A stretch of 64,000 nucleotides of DNA from Acidobacteriota bacterium (GTDB lineage Bacteria; Acidobacteriota; Thermoanaerobaculia; Thermoanaerobaculales; Sulfomarinibacteraceae), in contig JAJDNM010000090.1 of assembly GCA_022340665.1 (NCBI GenBank), forward strand, positions 1 to 64,000, written 5' to 3'. The notes under the pieces were generated by a model. The model searched no databases. It was not told where the DNA came from and worked only from the letters and a program-made list of their open reading frames with translations. This document shows positions 1-8,825 of the stretch, piece by piece (position 1 is the stretch's first letter; every line of letters begins with the position of its first letter). The position numbers were made by a program, and so were the translations under genes.

Positions 1-81
1 GCCGGTGGTGATCCAGTCAGAATACCTGCCCCATCCGCACTGTTGCAGAATAGACACCAAATTCTCCATGAGGAGGCAGAT

Positions 82-1068
82 ATGCAATCACGCACCCTGG
101 GCCGGGATGGCCTCGAAGTGTCAGCGGTCGGGCTCGGCTGCATGGGCATGTCGGAGTTCTACGGATCGGGCGACGACGCTGCATCGGTCGCCGTGCTGCA
201 CCACGCCATCGATATCGGTGTGAAATTCTGGGACACGGCGGATATGTACGGTTCTGGTGGCAACGAGCGACTTGTCGGCAAGGCCCTCGAAGGCCGTCGT
301 GACAAAGTCGTGTTGGCGACCAAATTCGCCGTTCTTCGTGGCGAGGACGGGGGCTTTCTCGGTGTGAGCGGCCGTCCGGAGTACGTGCGCGAGGCCTGCG
401 ACAACAGCCTTCAAAGGCTCGGCGTGGATCACATCGACCTCTATTATCAGCATCGAGTGGATCCGGCGGTACCGATTGAAGAAACCGTTGGTGCAATGGC
501 TGGGTTGGTGACCGCCGGCAAGGTGCGTCACCTCGGCCTGTCGGAAGCTGGAGCGAATACCCTTCGCCGCGCCAGCGAGGTCCACCCGATCGCGGCGTTA
601 CAGTCAGAGCTCTCGTTGTGGAGTCGTGATATCGAGGCCGAGATCATGCCCGTCTGTCGCGAGCTCGGCATCGGTGTCGTCGCCTACAGTCCCCTCGGTC
701 GGGGTTTCCTCAGCGGGGCCATCAAGAGCCTCGACGATTTGGATGAGGACGACTGGCGACGTTTCATGCCGCGCTTTCAGGGCGAAAACTTCGGCAAGAA
801 CCTCGAGCTCGTGGACCGAGTCGAGCAACTTGCGGCCGCCAAAGGATGCACGCCCGCACAGCTGGCCCTCGCCTGGGTTCTGGCGCAGGGGCCGGACGTG
901 GCACCGATCCCCGGCACTCGGAGCCGCAAGCGCCTCGAGGAGAATGCGGCCGCGGCTGAGATCACGCTGAGCGAGGAAGAGCTTGCGGAAATCGACCTGG
1001 TCATACCGAAAGATATGGCAGTCGGCACCCGATATCCAGAAGAGGCGATGCAGTTGCTGGATGGGTGA
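82..1068 (+). CDS. Aldo/keto reductase (AKR family)
   Basis: NAD(P)H-dependent carbonyl reductase of the aldo/keto reductase TIM-barrel family, 328 residues, probably cytosolic; substrate not predictable. The N-terminus carries the family pattern [13 protein letters not shown] (GLGCMGMS), then the catalytic Asp/Tyr segment [12 protein letters not shown], the [11 protein letters not shown] segment with the catalytic His, and the C-terminal cofactor motif [17 protein letters not shown]. The start was placed at 82 because AGGAGG lies just upstream; an in-frame start at 43 has no such site. Closest named relatives by motif are the AKR13/YajO-like oxidoreductases. It stands alone: the next gene starts 170 bases later. 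Confidence 0.93.
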   Translation: MQSRTLGRDGLEVSAVGLGCMGMSEFYGSGDDAASVAVLHHAIDIGVKFWDTADMYGSGGNERLVGKALEGRRDKVVLATKFAVLRGEDGGFLGVSGRPEYVREACDNSLQRLGVDHIDLYYQHRVDPAVPIEETVGAMAGLVTAGKVRHLGLSEAGANTLRRASEVHPIAALQSELSLWSRDIEAEIMPVCRELGIGVVAYSPLGRGFLSGAIKSLDDLDEDDWRRFMPRFQGENFGKNLELVDRVEQLAAAKGCTPAQLALAWVLAQGPDVAPIPGTRSRKRLEENAAAAEITLSEEELAEIDLVIPKDMAVGTRYPEEAMQLLDG

Positions 1069-1241
1069 GTTCCGGATCGGCCCCGGATACCTTCTAGATG
1101 GTATTGAGAAAATGCGTCCGCATCGGGGTCGGCTGCGCCAATGCTGCACCATTTGTGAGGCGCCATAAACGTCGAACAACGATACGTGGCGTCCGTGTTC
1201 CGGACAGGGTAGGCTGGTGGCAGGACGAGCGGGAGGTTGCA

Positions 1242-1805
1242 ATGGACATCCACGATCATCTCAAGCAACGGCGGACCGTACGTCGGTTCAAACCGGACGC
1301 CATCCCAGGAAACACTCTGGCCGCCATCTTCGAGGCCGCCATGTGGGCGCCGTCGCACGCCAATGCCCAGCCCTGGGAGTTCGTCGTCGTCGGCCCGGAG
1401 GCGCGGGCAAAACTACTCTCCATCTTCCGCGCGAAGGCCGAGGAGATGCTGGCGGACCCGGACCTGCCGGAGCCTAAGAGAAGGAGCATCTCCAATCTCA
1501 AAGAGGACTTCGGCGGTGCGCCGTTCATGGTGGCGGTCCTCTCGCGTCACGGGTCCGACGATCTCGAGAAGGTGGAAAATCCGCTGAGCACGGCGGTCGC
1601 TGTCCACAACATGTGCCTCGCGGCCTGGGACGAGGGCGTCGGCGCGGTCTGGCTGTCCCTGGGGGTGGCGCCGCCGGTGCGAGGCGTCCTCGGAGTCGAT
1701 GAAGGCGAAACCGTCGTTGCCCTGTTGGCGATGGGTTACCCCGCTGAGATACCGCCGGCACCGCCCCGAGACCCCTACTCGGACCACATGCGAGAGGTGC
1801 CCTAG
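1242..1805 (+). CDS. Nitroreductase family FMN-dependent oxidoreductase
   Basis: Small nitroreductase-fold flavoprotein, 187 residues, expected to bind FMN and reduce nitro compounds, quinones or similar acceptors with NAD(P)H. The opening RRTVRRFKPDAIP and the segment AAMWAPSHANAQPWEFVVV are the FMN-phosphate and ring-binding signatures; the late VGAVWLSLGVAP matches the second FMN segment. The ATG at 1242 is preceded by GGGAGG; upstream in-frame starts are less plausible because the extra N-terminus has no similarity to the fold. Length fits the short single-domain subgroup. Substrate unknown. Confidence 0.9.
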   Translation: MDIHDHLKQRRTVRRFKPDAIPGNTLAAIFEAAMWAPSHANAQPWEFVVVGPEARAKLLSIFRAKAEEMLADPDLPEPKRRSISNLKEDFGGAPFMVAVLSRHGSDDLEKVENPLSTAVAVHNMCLAAWDEGVGAVWLSLGVAPPVRGVLGVDEGETVVALLAMGYPAEIPPAPPRDPYSDHMREVP

Positions 1806-2183
1806 GGCCGCGGCTGGCGTGGCGCGTACGCGCCTCAGCGATGACTTGGCTCACCAAAAACACCGAGAGATGCTGCATTCTCTTGGAATGGGGCGACACC
1901 GTGATGCTGGGTTCTTCATTCTGAGCTTGTCTGCGTCGGCTCTTCCCGGCCCGTTTGGACTCTTCCGAACCACACCGACGCAGTGCTCGGATACGCTGTA
2001 GGAGGGTGTCGGAAAAAGACGAAATCTCAAAAAAATGCTGCATCTCAGAGGTGCTTTTTCGAAATCTCTGTAGTAGAATTTCGCCGTAGAATCATATTCA
2101 TCGTGAATCCTGGCCGCGTACCCTGGGGTGCTGAACCCGGGCCGCGCCCTCGTACTGAAATTTCGAAAGGGGAGGAAGAACCG
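1806..2183. other. 378-bp non-coding gap before the OmpW-like gene
   Basis: No convincing gene. It holds two copies of a direct repeat reading ATGCTGCATNCTC or a close variant (near 1871 and 2033) and two copies of CGAAATCTC (about 2019 and 2060). Around 2000 it contains GGGTGTCGGAAAAAG, which resembles ends of some insertion sequences, but no transposase or clear inverted partner is present. Two TAGAAT boxes near 2074 and 2086 could be promoter -10 elements of the downstream porin gene. Confidence 0.4.
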
Positions 2184-2831
2184 ATGAGGACAAAGGCACT
2201 GATCGTTGTAGTCGTCGCGTTGATCGCCATGCCGGTGGCGGCGAACGCGGGAGATGGAGACTGGATCCTGCGCGCCAGGGTCATCAACGTTTCGCCGAAC
2301 GAATCGAGCGGGCCGATTCTGAGCTTCGGCGGCGAGGTCGGGGTCGACTCGGCCACAACCCTCGAGGTGGATGTCACCTATATGTTCAGCAAACGCCTGG
2401 GTCTCGAGGTCATCGCCGCTACAACCGGACACGATCTTTCCGCCGCGGGCGGCGACCTCGCTGGAGCCTCTCTTGGGGACGTCAAGGTCCTGCCGCCGAC
2501 CGCGGTGCTTCAGTTCCATCCCCTTCCCGGTGGTCTCTTCGACCTCTATTTCGGGGGCGGAGTGAACTTCACCCTGTTCTATAGCTACGACCTCTCCGCC
2601 GATCTTGCGGGGCTCGGCGTCACCGATCTGGAGTTTGACGAGTCCTTCGGTCTCGCCGGAAACATCGGTATGAACTTCAACCTCGGGGACAACCTCTTGA
2701 TCAACGTCGACCTCAAGTACATCAAGATCGGAACGGACGTCGACGTCATGGCCGGAAGTGACGCCCTGGGAACGATCGGCGTCGACATCGACCCGTGGGT
2801 CTTTGGCGCCGGCGTAGGCTGGCGGTTCTAA
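2184..2831 (+). CDS. OmpW-family outer-membrane beta-barrel protein
   Basis: Probable eight-stranded outer-membrane barrel, 215 residues, similar to OmpW, which lets small hydrophobic molecules through the outer membrane. A signal peptide is clear: a basic start, a hydrophobic VVVVALIAMPVA stretch and an ANA-G cleavage site near residue 22. The mature part alternates polar and hydrophobic residues, has the family-like segment TYMFSKRLGLEVIAATTGH and KVLPPTAVLQFHP, and ends in Phe (GAGVGWRF), the usual C-terminal insertion signal. GGGGAGGAAG stands before the ATG. It is a single-gene unit with a terminator directly downstream. Confidence 0.88.
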   Translation: MRTKALIVVVVALIAMPVAANAGDGDWILRARVINVSPNESSGPILSFGGEVGVDSATTLEVDVTYMFSKRLGLEVIAATTGHDLSAAGGDLAGASLGDVKVLPPTAVLQFHPLPGGLFDLYFGGGVNFTLFYSYDLSADLAGLGVTDLEFDESFGLAGNIGMNFNLGDNLLINVDLKYIKIGTDVDVMAGSDALGTIGVDIDPWVFGAGVGWRF

Positions 2832-2845
2832 ACGATGGATTGACG

Positions 2846-2872
2846 AGGGTTACTCGTTGAGTAGCCCTTTTT
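2846..2872 (+). terminator. Rho-independent terminator after the OmpW-like gene
   Basis: AGGGTTACTC and GAGTAGCCCT pair (one G-T) around a 3-base loop GTT and are followed by a run of T. It starts 14 bases after the stop codon at 2831. Confidence 0.85.
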
Positions 2873-2968
2873 GGCAACCAGTCGGATTCGGTGGAATCGA
2901 CTCCTTTGAATCCGTAGTCCGGCTCGTTCGGGGATGCGTCCGGTTGCGTCGAGGGCCGTCGGAGGGAA

Positions 2969-3358
2969 TCAGTGATCCGAGAGCGCCTCGAGCGCCTCCT
3001 CGGCTTCTTCCGGCGTTGCCACGCGGATCGAGGTGTAACGGCTTCTGCCGGAAATCAGGGTCGATGAAAGCTGGACGGTGGAGAGCAGATCGGCCGGCAC
3101 GATGCGAATCACTCTGGATGCCTGGTACTGGTTAGTGATTTCGACGAGTTCCTTGGCCACTTCCATGGCCTCGTCCCCGTAGGGCTCGAGTTCGCGCTGA
3201 TCGTTGATGATTGCGAACCCCGGGCTGAGCTTGCCGACCTCGGCGAGAAATGCTCGCTTGAGATCCTCGAAATCGGCGGCTGTCGCGAGCCCCCGTTGTT
3301 CGATGTACATGACGTTCCGTCCGCCGTCCGCCCTGAGGGAAAATGTATAGGTGGACAT
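2969..3358 (-). CDS. Hypothetical protein, possible STAS/SpoIIAA-like fold
   Basis: 129-residue soluble protein without signal peptide. The pattern of strands and helices (an opening strand with FSLRADGGRNVMYIEQ, a helix after LATAADFEDLKRAF, the strand GFAIINDQRE, then helix EAMEVAKELVEI and strand RVIRIVP) resembles STAS-type proteins that act as anti-sigma antagonists or lipid-binding modules; this is inference from fold pattern only. The start at 3358 was chosen because GGGAG lies eight bases upstream and the longer frame is low-complexity. It is divergent from the aldehyde dehydrogenase gene, separated by 244 bases that probably hold both promoters. Confidence 0.6.
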   Translation of the reverse strand: MSTYTFSLRADGGRNVMYIEQRGLATAADFEDLKRAFLAEVGKLSPGFAIINDQRELEPYGDEAMEVAKELVEITNQYQASRVIRIVPADLLSTVQLSSTLISGRSRYTSIRVATPEEAEEALEALSDH

Positions 3359-3602
3359 TGTCCAGACTCCCGACCCCTCCATGTGACCCTGTAGCACGTA
3401 TTGTATGAGACGTCGATCGATTTCGACAATACCGAAGACTGAGCGACCCGCACGTGAGACGGCCATCCCTGCCTGCTGTATCCTCTCTGCAACAGAGTTC
3501 AGCAACGCGTATCGAATGGATGAACATGGCGCGCCGTTATGGATTGTCCGTGACTCCGGTCTGCCGGCCGGCTGTTCCGCGCCAATGTAAGGAGACGGGA
3601 CT

Positions 3603-5054
3603 ATGGACGAAGCCACCAATCCAACTTCATGGACAGCCGAATCGATGAAAGCACTTCTCGATCGCCAAAGAACGGCGTTTCTCGCCGAGTTGCCGGTGAC
3701 GCTGGCCACGAGAATCGACCGTATGGATCGCGCGATTGACTTGCTCTCCAGTAACGAGGGAAAAATCGCGGATGCCCTCTCCGAAGACTACGGTTGCCGC
3801 CCTCGCGACCTGTCCCGTTTCACCGAGGCGGCGGCGTGCATCGGTCCATTGAAATATGCGCGCAAGCGTGTGCGCCAGTGGATGCGGCCTGAGCGACGGA
3901 AACTGGACTTCCCGTTCGGTCCACTCGGCTGCAGGGCTCATGTTGAGTATGTACCCAAGGGCGTGATGGGAATTATCAGTCCGTGGAATTTCCCAGTGTT
4001 CCTGGTTTTTCTGCCTCTTTCGGGCGCACTTGCTGCCGGAAACCGCGCCATGATCAAGCCGTCGGAGCACACGCCGGTAACTGCCAAGCTCCTGGAAGAA
4101 CTGATCGGCCAAACCTTCGATGAGACCGAGGTCGCGGTGTGCACGGGAGGACCCGAGGTCGGGCAGGATTTCAGCGCTCTGCCCTTCGATCACCTGCTTT
4201 TCACCGGTGGAACATCTGTAGGTCGCCGCGTGATGCGGGCCGCCGCCGACAATCTCGTACCGGTAACCCTCGAACTGGGTGGAAAGTCACCGGTTATCGT
4301 GGGGCGATCGACCGATATCGGGCGTGCGGCGCTGCGGGTGACGATGGGCAAGCTACTCAACGCGGGTCAGGTTTGCATTGCTCCGGACTACGCATTCGTG
4401 CCCGCCGAGAGCGTGAATGACTTTGTTATGGCGGTCGAGGAACAGATCCGGTCGATGTACCCGTCGCTCAGGGACAACGCCGAGTACACGTCTGTCGTCA
4501 ACCAGAGCCACTATGCTCGCCTCAGGGAGGTCGTGGAAGAGGCGCGCGGCTCCGGAGCAGAAGTGAGGGAGATCAATCCGGCAAACGAAGAACTGGCGGA
4601 TGATCCGCTCCGCAAGCTCGCTCCAACGCTGGTGATCGAACCGGACGACAAGCTACAGCTGATGCGGGAGGAAATTTTCGGCCCGATTCTGCCAATCAAG
4701 AGCTATCGATCTATCGAAGAGGTCATCGCCTACATCAACGAGAGGCCGCGACCGCTGTGTCTCTATTACTTTGGTGATGACGCAGAGGAAAGAATCCGCG
4801 TGCTGTCGAGAACCACTTCCGGAGGTGTCACTGTCAACGATGTCCTCATCCATGCTCTGATCGAGCAGCTGCCCTTCGGGGGTATCGGCTCGAGCGGCAT
4901 GGGCGTGTACCGGGGAGTCGACGGCTTCAAGTCCTTCAGTCATCCGCGAGCCGTCTTCACGTCTCCACGACTCAATCTTTGGAAGCTCCTGGGCCTCCAG
5001 CCTCCCTATGGCAAGGCCCTCCAGCGGACCCTCGCCAGGGAGTTGAAGGCGTGA
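3603..5054 (+). CDS. Aldehyde dehydrogenase, coniferyl-aldehyde type
   Basis: NAD(P)-dependent oxidation of an aldehyde to the acid, 483 residues, cytosolic. The segment VMGIISPWNFPVFLVFLPL is the cofactor-side signature; the general base Glu sits in VTLELGGKSP and the catalytic Cys in NAGQVCIAPDYAFVP. Sequence style (MRPERRKLDFPFGPLGCRAHVEYVPKG, IAPDYAFV) matches the coniferyl aldehyde dehydrogenase subgroup, so aromatic or fatty aldehydes are likely substrates. AAGGAG precedes the ATG. It has no obvious operon partner; the lipoprotein hydrolase begins 125 bases further on. Confidence 0.93.
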   Translation: MDEATNPTSWTAESMKALLDRQRTAFLAELPVTLATRIDRMDRAIDLLSSNEGKIADALSEDYGCRPRDLSRFTEAAACIGPLKYARKRVRQWMRPERRKLDFPFGPLGCRAHVEYVPKGVMGIISPWNFPVFLVFLPLSGALAAGNRAMIKPSEHTPVTAKLLEELIGQTFDETEVAVCTGGPEVGQDFSALPFDHLLFTGGTSVGRRVMRAAADNLVPVTLELGGKSPVIVGRSTDIGRAALRVTMGKLLNAGQVCIAPDYAFVPAESVNDFVMAVEEQIRSMYPSLRDNAEYTSVVNQSHYARLREVVEEARGSGAEVREINPANEELADDPLRKLAPTLVIEPDDKLQLMREEIFGPILPIKSYRSIEEVIAYINERPRPLCLYYFGDDAEERIRVLSRTTSGGVTVNDVLIHALIEQLPFGGIGSSGMGVYRGVDGFKSFSHPRAVFTSPRLNLWKLLGLQPPYGKALQRTLARELKA

Positions 5055-5179
5055 CAGCCTCGACAAGCGAGGAGTCTGGGGATTTCTGGCCCGCAGATCA
5101 ATACACGGAGCAACATCCACTGCGTGTTCGTCGCCCGGGTGCCGCAATCAGCGTGCACGATGCTTCATCGAGGTGGATC

Positions 5180-5875
5180 ATGACGATTCGGAAAGCAGGC
5201 CCGATTCTGGCGTGTCTCGCGTTGCTGACATCCGCGTGTGCCGCGCAGGACCCGGCGATCGCAGCCAATCCGCGGATCTTCACTGATGTGCCGGCGGAGA
5301 ATGACCCCAACGCCCGGTACCTCATCTACCTCCACGGGGCGATCATCGAACATGAAGGAGAACGGCCCACCCATCCGCAGTACGGCGTTTACGAGTACAG
5401 AAAAATACTCGAGGTCTTTGCAGACAAGGGTTTCGTCGTGATTTCAGAGGCGCGGCCCGAGGGCACCGACGGGATGCTGTACGCAGCGCGGGTCGCCGAT
5501 CAGGTGCGCAAGCTCCTCGAGGCCGATGTGCCAGACGGCCATATCACGGTCGTCGGCTTCTCAAAGGGCGGCGGCATTGCCATTGCTGCCTCGTCGATGC
5601 TGGCGGAGGACGACGTCAATTTCGTCTTCATGGCTGCCTGTAGCCCTTGGCTCGATTCGCACCCCGAGATCGTCGCCCGGGGCCGGTTGCTGTCACTGCG
5701 CGAGTCTTCGGATGAGCTCGTCGGGTCCTGTGAAGGCCTGTTCGAGAGAAGTCCGAGTGGACACGACCACACCGAGATTTTGCTCGATCTCGGGGGAGGC
5801 CACGGTGCGTTCTACCGTCCGCAGCCGCAGTGGATTGACCCGGTCGTCATGTGGGCTATTCCTCCCGCGTCTTGA
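5180..5875 (+). CDS. Lipoprotein alpha/beta-hydrolase-like protein
   Basis: 231 residues with a lipoprotein signal peptide: hydrophobic AGPILACLALLTS and the lipobox LTSAC, so it should be anchored to a membrane facing the periplasm. The mature part looks like an alpha/beta hydrolase: RYLIYLHGAIIE (oxyanion His-Gly), a nucleophile elbow GFSKGGG near residue 130 and a late His in GGGHGAFYRP; an Asp in the ESSDELVG region could complete the triad. Substrate unknown. The start at 5180 was chosen because it gives an intact signal peptide. Its last 20 bases overlap the 3' end of the opposite-strand gene. Confidence 0.82.
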   Translation: MTIRKAGPILACLALLTSACAAQDPAIAANPRIFTDVPAENDPNARYLIYLHGAIIEHEGERPTHPQYGVYEYRKILEVFADKGFVVISEARPEGTDGMLYAARVADQVRKLLEADVPDGHITVVGFSKGGGIAIAASSMLAEDDVNFVFMAACSPWLDSHPEIVARGRLLSLRESSDELVGSCEGLFERSPSGHDHTEILLDLGGGHGAFYRPQPQWIDPVVMWAIPPAS

Positions 5876-7049
5876 GCGCGCGCAGGCCGAGATAGACGAC
5901 AAGCGCGAACCCCGCGAGGAAGATTCCGATGAGGAGCAGACCGCGAACGAAGATCTTGTTGAGTTCGCGGCTGAACGCGTCGTCGATCAGCGCGTCCAGG
6001 TCCTCGAAGATGACGGCCCGCTCCTCATGGAGCGCCTCGAGGACGATGGCCCGCTCTTCGGCGATCGCCTCGAACACCGCAATCCTCTCCTCTTCGATGG
6101 CGGCGAGGACCGCCTCGCGCTCGGCGCGAACATCCTCGTTCATCAGAATTTCCCGTTGCTGGTTGACGAAGCTCAGGGTTCTCGTCAGGGAGGCGTCGAG
6201 CGCCTCGAGCACGGCGACACGTTCGCTGGAGGCGAAATCCGGGAACGACTCGATGACGGGCGACAGCCTTTCGACCTCGGCCGCGAAAAACTCGACGTAC
6301 TGAAGATTCTCGAGGACCGTCTCTGCCGCAGCGTCGAATCCTGAATCCATCAGGAAGATCATCGCCTGCCAGCGGGCGATCTTGGGCAGGTATTCGGCGT
6401 TGAGATCGATGCGGATCGCGAGGTCTTCGACCGACTCGGTGACCGTCTCGAGGGATTTCATGGCACCCCAGCCGGACTGGGTCGTGAACTCGGCGAGATC
6501 CGCCGCCGATCCGCGGCGGGAAGCAAAGCTCGCGTTCACAGGGTGGTCTTTCGACTTCTCATACACCAGCTGCCGGCCGCGCTCGTAATTGGTGGCCGGC
6601 CCGGCGTTGTCGATAATCCGCTTGAGATCCGCCTCCATGTCATCGAGGACGCGATTTGCGAGCGCGAAGCTCCGCTTCGACATGCCGCCCTCCAAAGAAC
6701 GTTCGAAGTGGTCCCGTAGCTGGGCAATCAGGAACCAGGCGTCGAAGAGGGCGGCGAGAGGATCGGGCTGGAAGAGCGCCTGCTGCATCGCAGGTATGCC
6801 GTTGCTCAGCCAGAGGAGGACGTTGCGGCGTTCCTGCGGATCCATTTCGAATTGCAGCGCCTCTTCCCCGGCCTCCTCCATGAGACCGGAGAACCGAGGG
6901 GCCAACGATCGAACCTGGACCTTCAGTATTGCCGCCGAGATGGTGAGATCGCTCCGCTTCATCAGGTCTGTCTGGTGAAGACCACCGGTGGCGCAGGCCG
7001 CGAGTGTAGTCATCAAGACCACCGAGGCGATTCGGAATCGTTGCATCAT
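5856..7049 (-). CDS. Coiled-coil lipoprotein with C-terminal membrane helix
   Basis: 397 residues, family not recognised. The N-terminus is a lipoprotein signal (hydrophobic IASVVLMTTLAA followed by Cys), preceded by GGGAG. The middle is helical with no known motif. Near the C-terminus four tandem 11-residue units are visible, each of the form EER-x-A-V-x-E-A-x-x (encoded at about 5994-6127), predicting a hendecad, right-handed-type coiled coil. A transmembrane helix GLLLIGIFLAGFALVVYLGL and a short basic tail follow. A protein both lipidated at its start and membrane-inserted at its end could bridge a gap or form a membrane-proximal stalk. The downstream neighbour is convergent and overlaps it by 20 bases. 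Confidence 0.85.
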   Translation of the reverse strand: MMQRFRIASVVLMTTLAACATGGLHQTDLMKRSDLTISAAILKVQVRSLAPRFSGLMEEAGEEALQFEMDPQERRNVLLWLSNGIPAMQQALFQPDPLAALFDAWFLIAQLRDHFERSLEGGMSKRSFALANRVLDDMEADLKRIIDNAGPATNYERGRQLVYEKSKDHPVNASFASRRGSAADLAEFTTQSGWGAMKSLETVTESVEDLAIRIDLNAEYLPKIARWQAMIFLMDSGFDAAAETVLENLQYVEFFAAEVERLSPVIESFPDFASSERVAVLEALDASLTRTLSFVNQQREILMNEDVRAEREAVLAAIEEERIAVFEAIAEERAIVLEALHEERAVIFEDLDALIDDAFSRELNKIFVRGLLLIGIFLAGFALVVYLGLRALKTREE

Positions 7050-7099
7050 GAATCTCCCGTATCGAGTGAAACGGGGACATTCTACAGATATGTGGTGGA

Positions 7100-7342
7100 T
7101 CAGGCAGTAATTGGACGAGCGATGAGGACTCGATCTCCGGTGCGTGTCGCCATGACCCGCCATTCGGTGCCGCTATGGCAGAAGCGATCTCCGAGAGTCG
7201 CCGACTCCGGCAGCTCGAGAATTTCCACTCGCGGCCCGCTCTCGAGTTCGAAGATGACGACGCGGGGCCGGTCGGAGCCCGGATCTTCGGTTCCGAAAGC
7301 CAGCGTCCGCGACGGAGGTTCGAGGTGATCGTCCCGACTCAT
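7100..7342 (-). CDS. Small hypothetical protein
   Basis: 80-residue soluble protein, not recognised. The central segment PRVVIFELESGPRVEILELP and EWRVMATRTGDRVLIARP look like a compact beta-rich domain. It is 50 bases upstream of, and on the same strand as, the coiled-coil lipoprotein gene, so the two may be cotranscribed. Ribosome binding site is weak (AGAGACGA). Codon use looks like that of its neighbours, which supports a real gene. Confidence 0.6.
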   Translation of the reverse strand: MSRDDHLEPPSRTLAFGTEDPGSDRPRVVIFELESGPRVEILELPESATLGDRFCHSGTEWRVMATRTGDRVLIARPITA

Positions 7343-7651
7343 TGTTCGTCTCTGTCAAAAACAAAAAGCAAGAAACGTGCCCGGTGGCTTCGAGGTTTTT
7401 GCCCCGCAGTGGGCGTGGAACGGATCCTGTTTTAGGGAACCCGGATCCCGTAATCGGAATCCCGGATGACCCTCGGCTTGGCCTCGATAGGGGACGGGGC
7501 GTCATCCTGCGGTGTCAGGGGCTCTCGACGACGATGCCGCAGTCCCGCAAAAAATCAGGCCTTTATGTGGCCATCTGACGACGAGACCGGATTGCCGAAT
7601 CTCGGACCGGGAGAGCGATGACGTAGAATGCGGGCTGCGAGGTGCTGAAGC
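7343..7651. other. 309-bp gap before gmk
   Basis: No gene or RNA recognised. It separates a minus-strand gene from gmk and should carry both promoters. A TAGAAT box at 7624-7629 could be the -10 element for gmk, but no convincing -35 element is at the right distance. The stretch around 7436-7475 repeats CCCGGATCC/TCCCGGATG-like words. Confidence 0.35.
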
Positions 7652-8311
7652 ATGGGAACCCAGGAACGCGGAGTTCTATTCATCGTTTCGTCACCGTCGG
7701 GCGGCGGCAAGACGACCTTGATCCGCGAAACCATTGCCCGGTTGGCGGAGCACGGCATCGTCGGCCATTTTTCGATATCCCACACCACGAGGCCGCCCCG
7801 ACCGGCCGAGACCGATGGCGTGGACTATCACTTTGTGAATGACGCCACCTTCGAGCAGATGGTGCAGCGTGGGGAGTTCCTCGAGTGGGCGGAGTATGCA
7901 GGATACCGTTACGGCACCTCCCGTCGGGCGGTGGAGGAGCAGTTGTCGGCGGGCTGTGATGTCTTTCTCGACATCGAGGTACAGGGTGCCAACCAGGTCA
8001 AGACCCTGGTTCCGGAGGTGGTCAAGATCTTCGTCTACCCACCGTCATACGAGGTCCTCGAGGCCCGCCTCAAGGAACGCAGGCAGGACCCTCGGGAAGC
8101 CATCCGACGGCGCCTGCAATGGGCTCTGCGCGAGTTTCAGGTCGCCGGAGAGTTTGATTATGCTATTATCAACGACCGTCTCGCGGAGGCGGTGAACGCC
8201 CTGTTCGGAATCTGCATTGCCGAACACCAGAAACCGACCCGCATGAAAGCCGAACTGAACGCCATTCGCCAGGCGTTCCAGGAATCGCTCGAGAAGGACT
8301 TCGCCCAATGA
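7652..8311 (+). CDS. gmk: Guanylate kinase
   Basis: Phosphorylates GMP to GDP with ATP in purine nucleotide synthesis; cytosolic, 219 residues, usual length. The P-loop is SSPSGGGKTTLIRE near residue 11, followed by the GMP-binding segment SISHTTRPPRPAETDGVDYHFV and the FLEWAEYAGYRYGT segment. The lid and C-terminal helices with DPREAIRRRLQWALREF complete the family pattern. It overlaps rpoZ by the 4 bases ATGA, a common bacterial gene pair (gmk-rpoZ). Confidence 0.97.
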   Translation: MGTQERGVLFIVSSPSGGGKTTLIRETIARLAEHGIVGHFSISHTTRPPRPAETDGVDYHFVNDATFEQMVQRGEFLEWAEYAGYRYGTSRRAVEEQLSAGCDVFLDIEVQGANQVKTLVPEVVKIFVYPPSYEVLEARLKERRQDPREAIRRRLQWALREFQVAGEFDYAIINDRLAEAVNALFGICIAEHQKPTRMKAELNAIRQAFQESLEKDFAQ

Positions 8312-8766
8312 TCCAACTTCCGGAAGAGTTTGACTCAATATTTCGCTACATCGTGGTGGTATCCCAGCGCGCCGAGCAGCTCATCAACGGTGCCAAGCCG
8401 CGTTCCGAGAGCCGGCACCTGAAACCAACCCTGGTCGCGCGCGACGATGTCGAGGCGGGCGAGGTCACCTGGCGTGTGCTCACCCAGGAGGAGCTCGATG
8501 CCCACCGCCAGGCGCTGGTGGAACAGTTTCGCGCTGAAGTAGATGCCGCCAGCGAGCAGCCGACCGAGCCAATTCCCGATGTGTTGCCGACCGCCGACAC
8601 TCTCGAACCGGTGGAGGACGACGAAGAGCGAGATGACGAGCTCGAACGGCTGCAGCGCCTGCTCGGAATGGCCCGCACGCCAGGCTCGGCGGAGGATGAC
8701 GGATCGTCTGACGATGAGGAAGAACTTGCGGACGCGGACGATTCGGATGATGAGGAGGAGGACTGA
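8308..8766 (+). CDS. rpoZ: RNA polymerase omega subunit with acidic tail
   Basis: Omega subunit, which helps assemble beta-prime into RNA polymerase. The N-terminal segment FRYIVVVSQRAEQLINGAKPR is the conserved core, and the gmk-rpoZ order supports the call. At 152 residues it is clearly longer than the typical 70-100. The extra part is a highly acidic C-terminal tail from about residue 90, rich in Asp/Glu (runs such as SSDDEEELADADDSDDEEED). Such a tail is unusual; its role is unknown. The start codon overlaps the gmk stop by four bases, suggesting translational coupling. Confidence 0.88.
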   Translation: MIQLPEEFDSIFRYIVVVSQRAEQLINGAKPRSESRHLKPTLVARDDVEAGEVTWRVLTQEELDAHRQALVEQFRAEVDAASEQPTEPIPDVLPTADTLEPVEDDEERDDELERLQRLLGMARTPGSAEDDGSSDDEEELADADDSDDEEED

Positions 8767-8825
8767 TCCCCGACCCTCACGAGTGAAGATTGCTCGAACC
8801 AACAGGGTAGGCGAGGTGGCATGAT

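Noticed and set aside
1995-2020. Insertion-sequence end (GGGTGTCGGAAAAAG)
   Set aside because: No transposase, no matching inverted end and no target duplication were found nearby; kept only as a remark.
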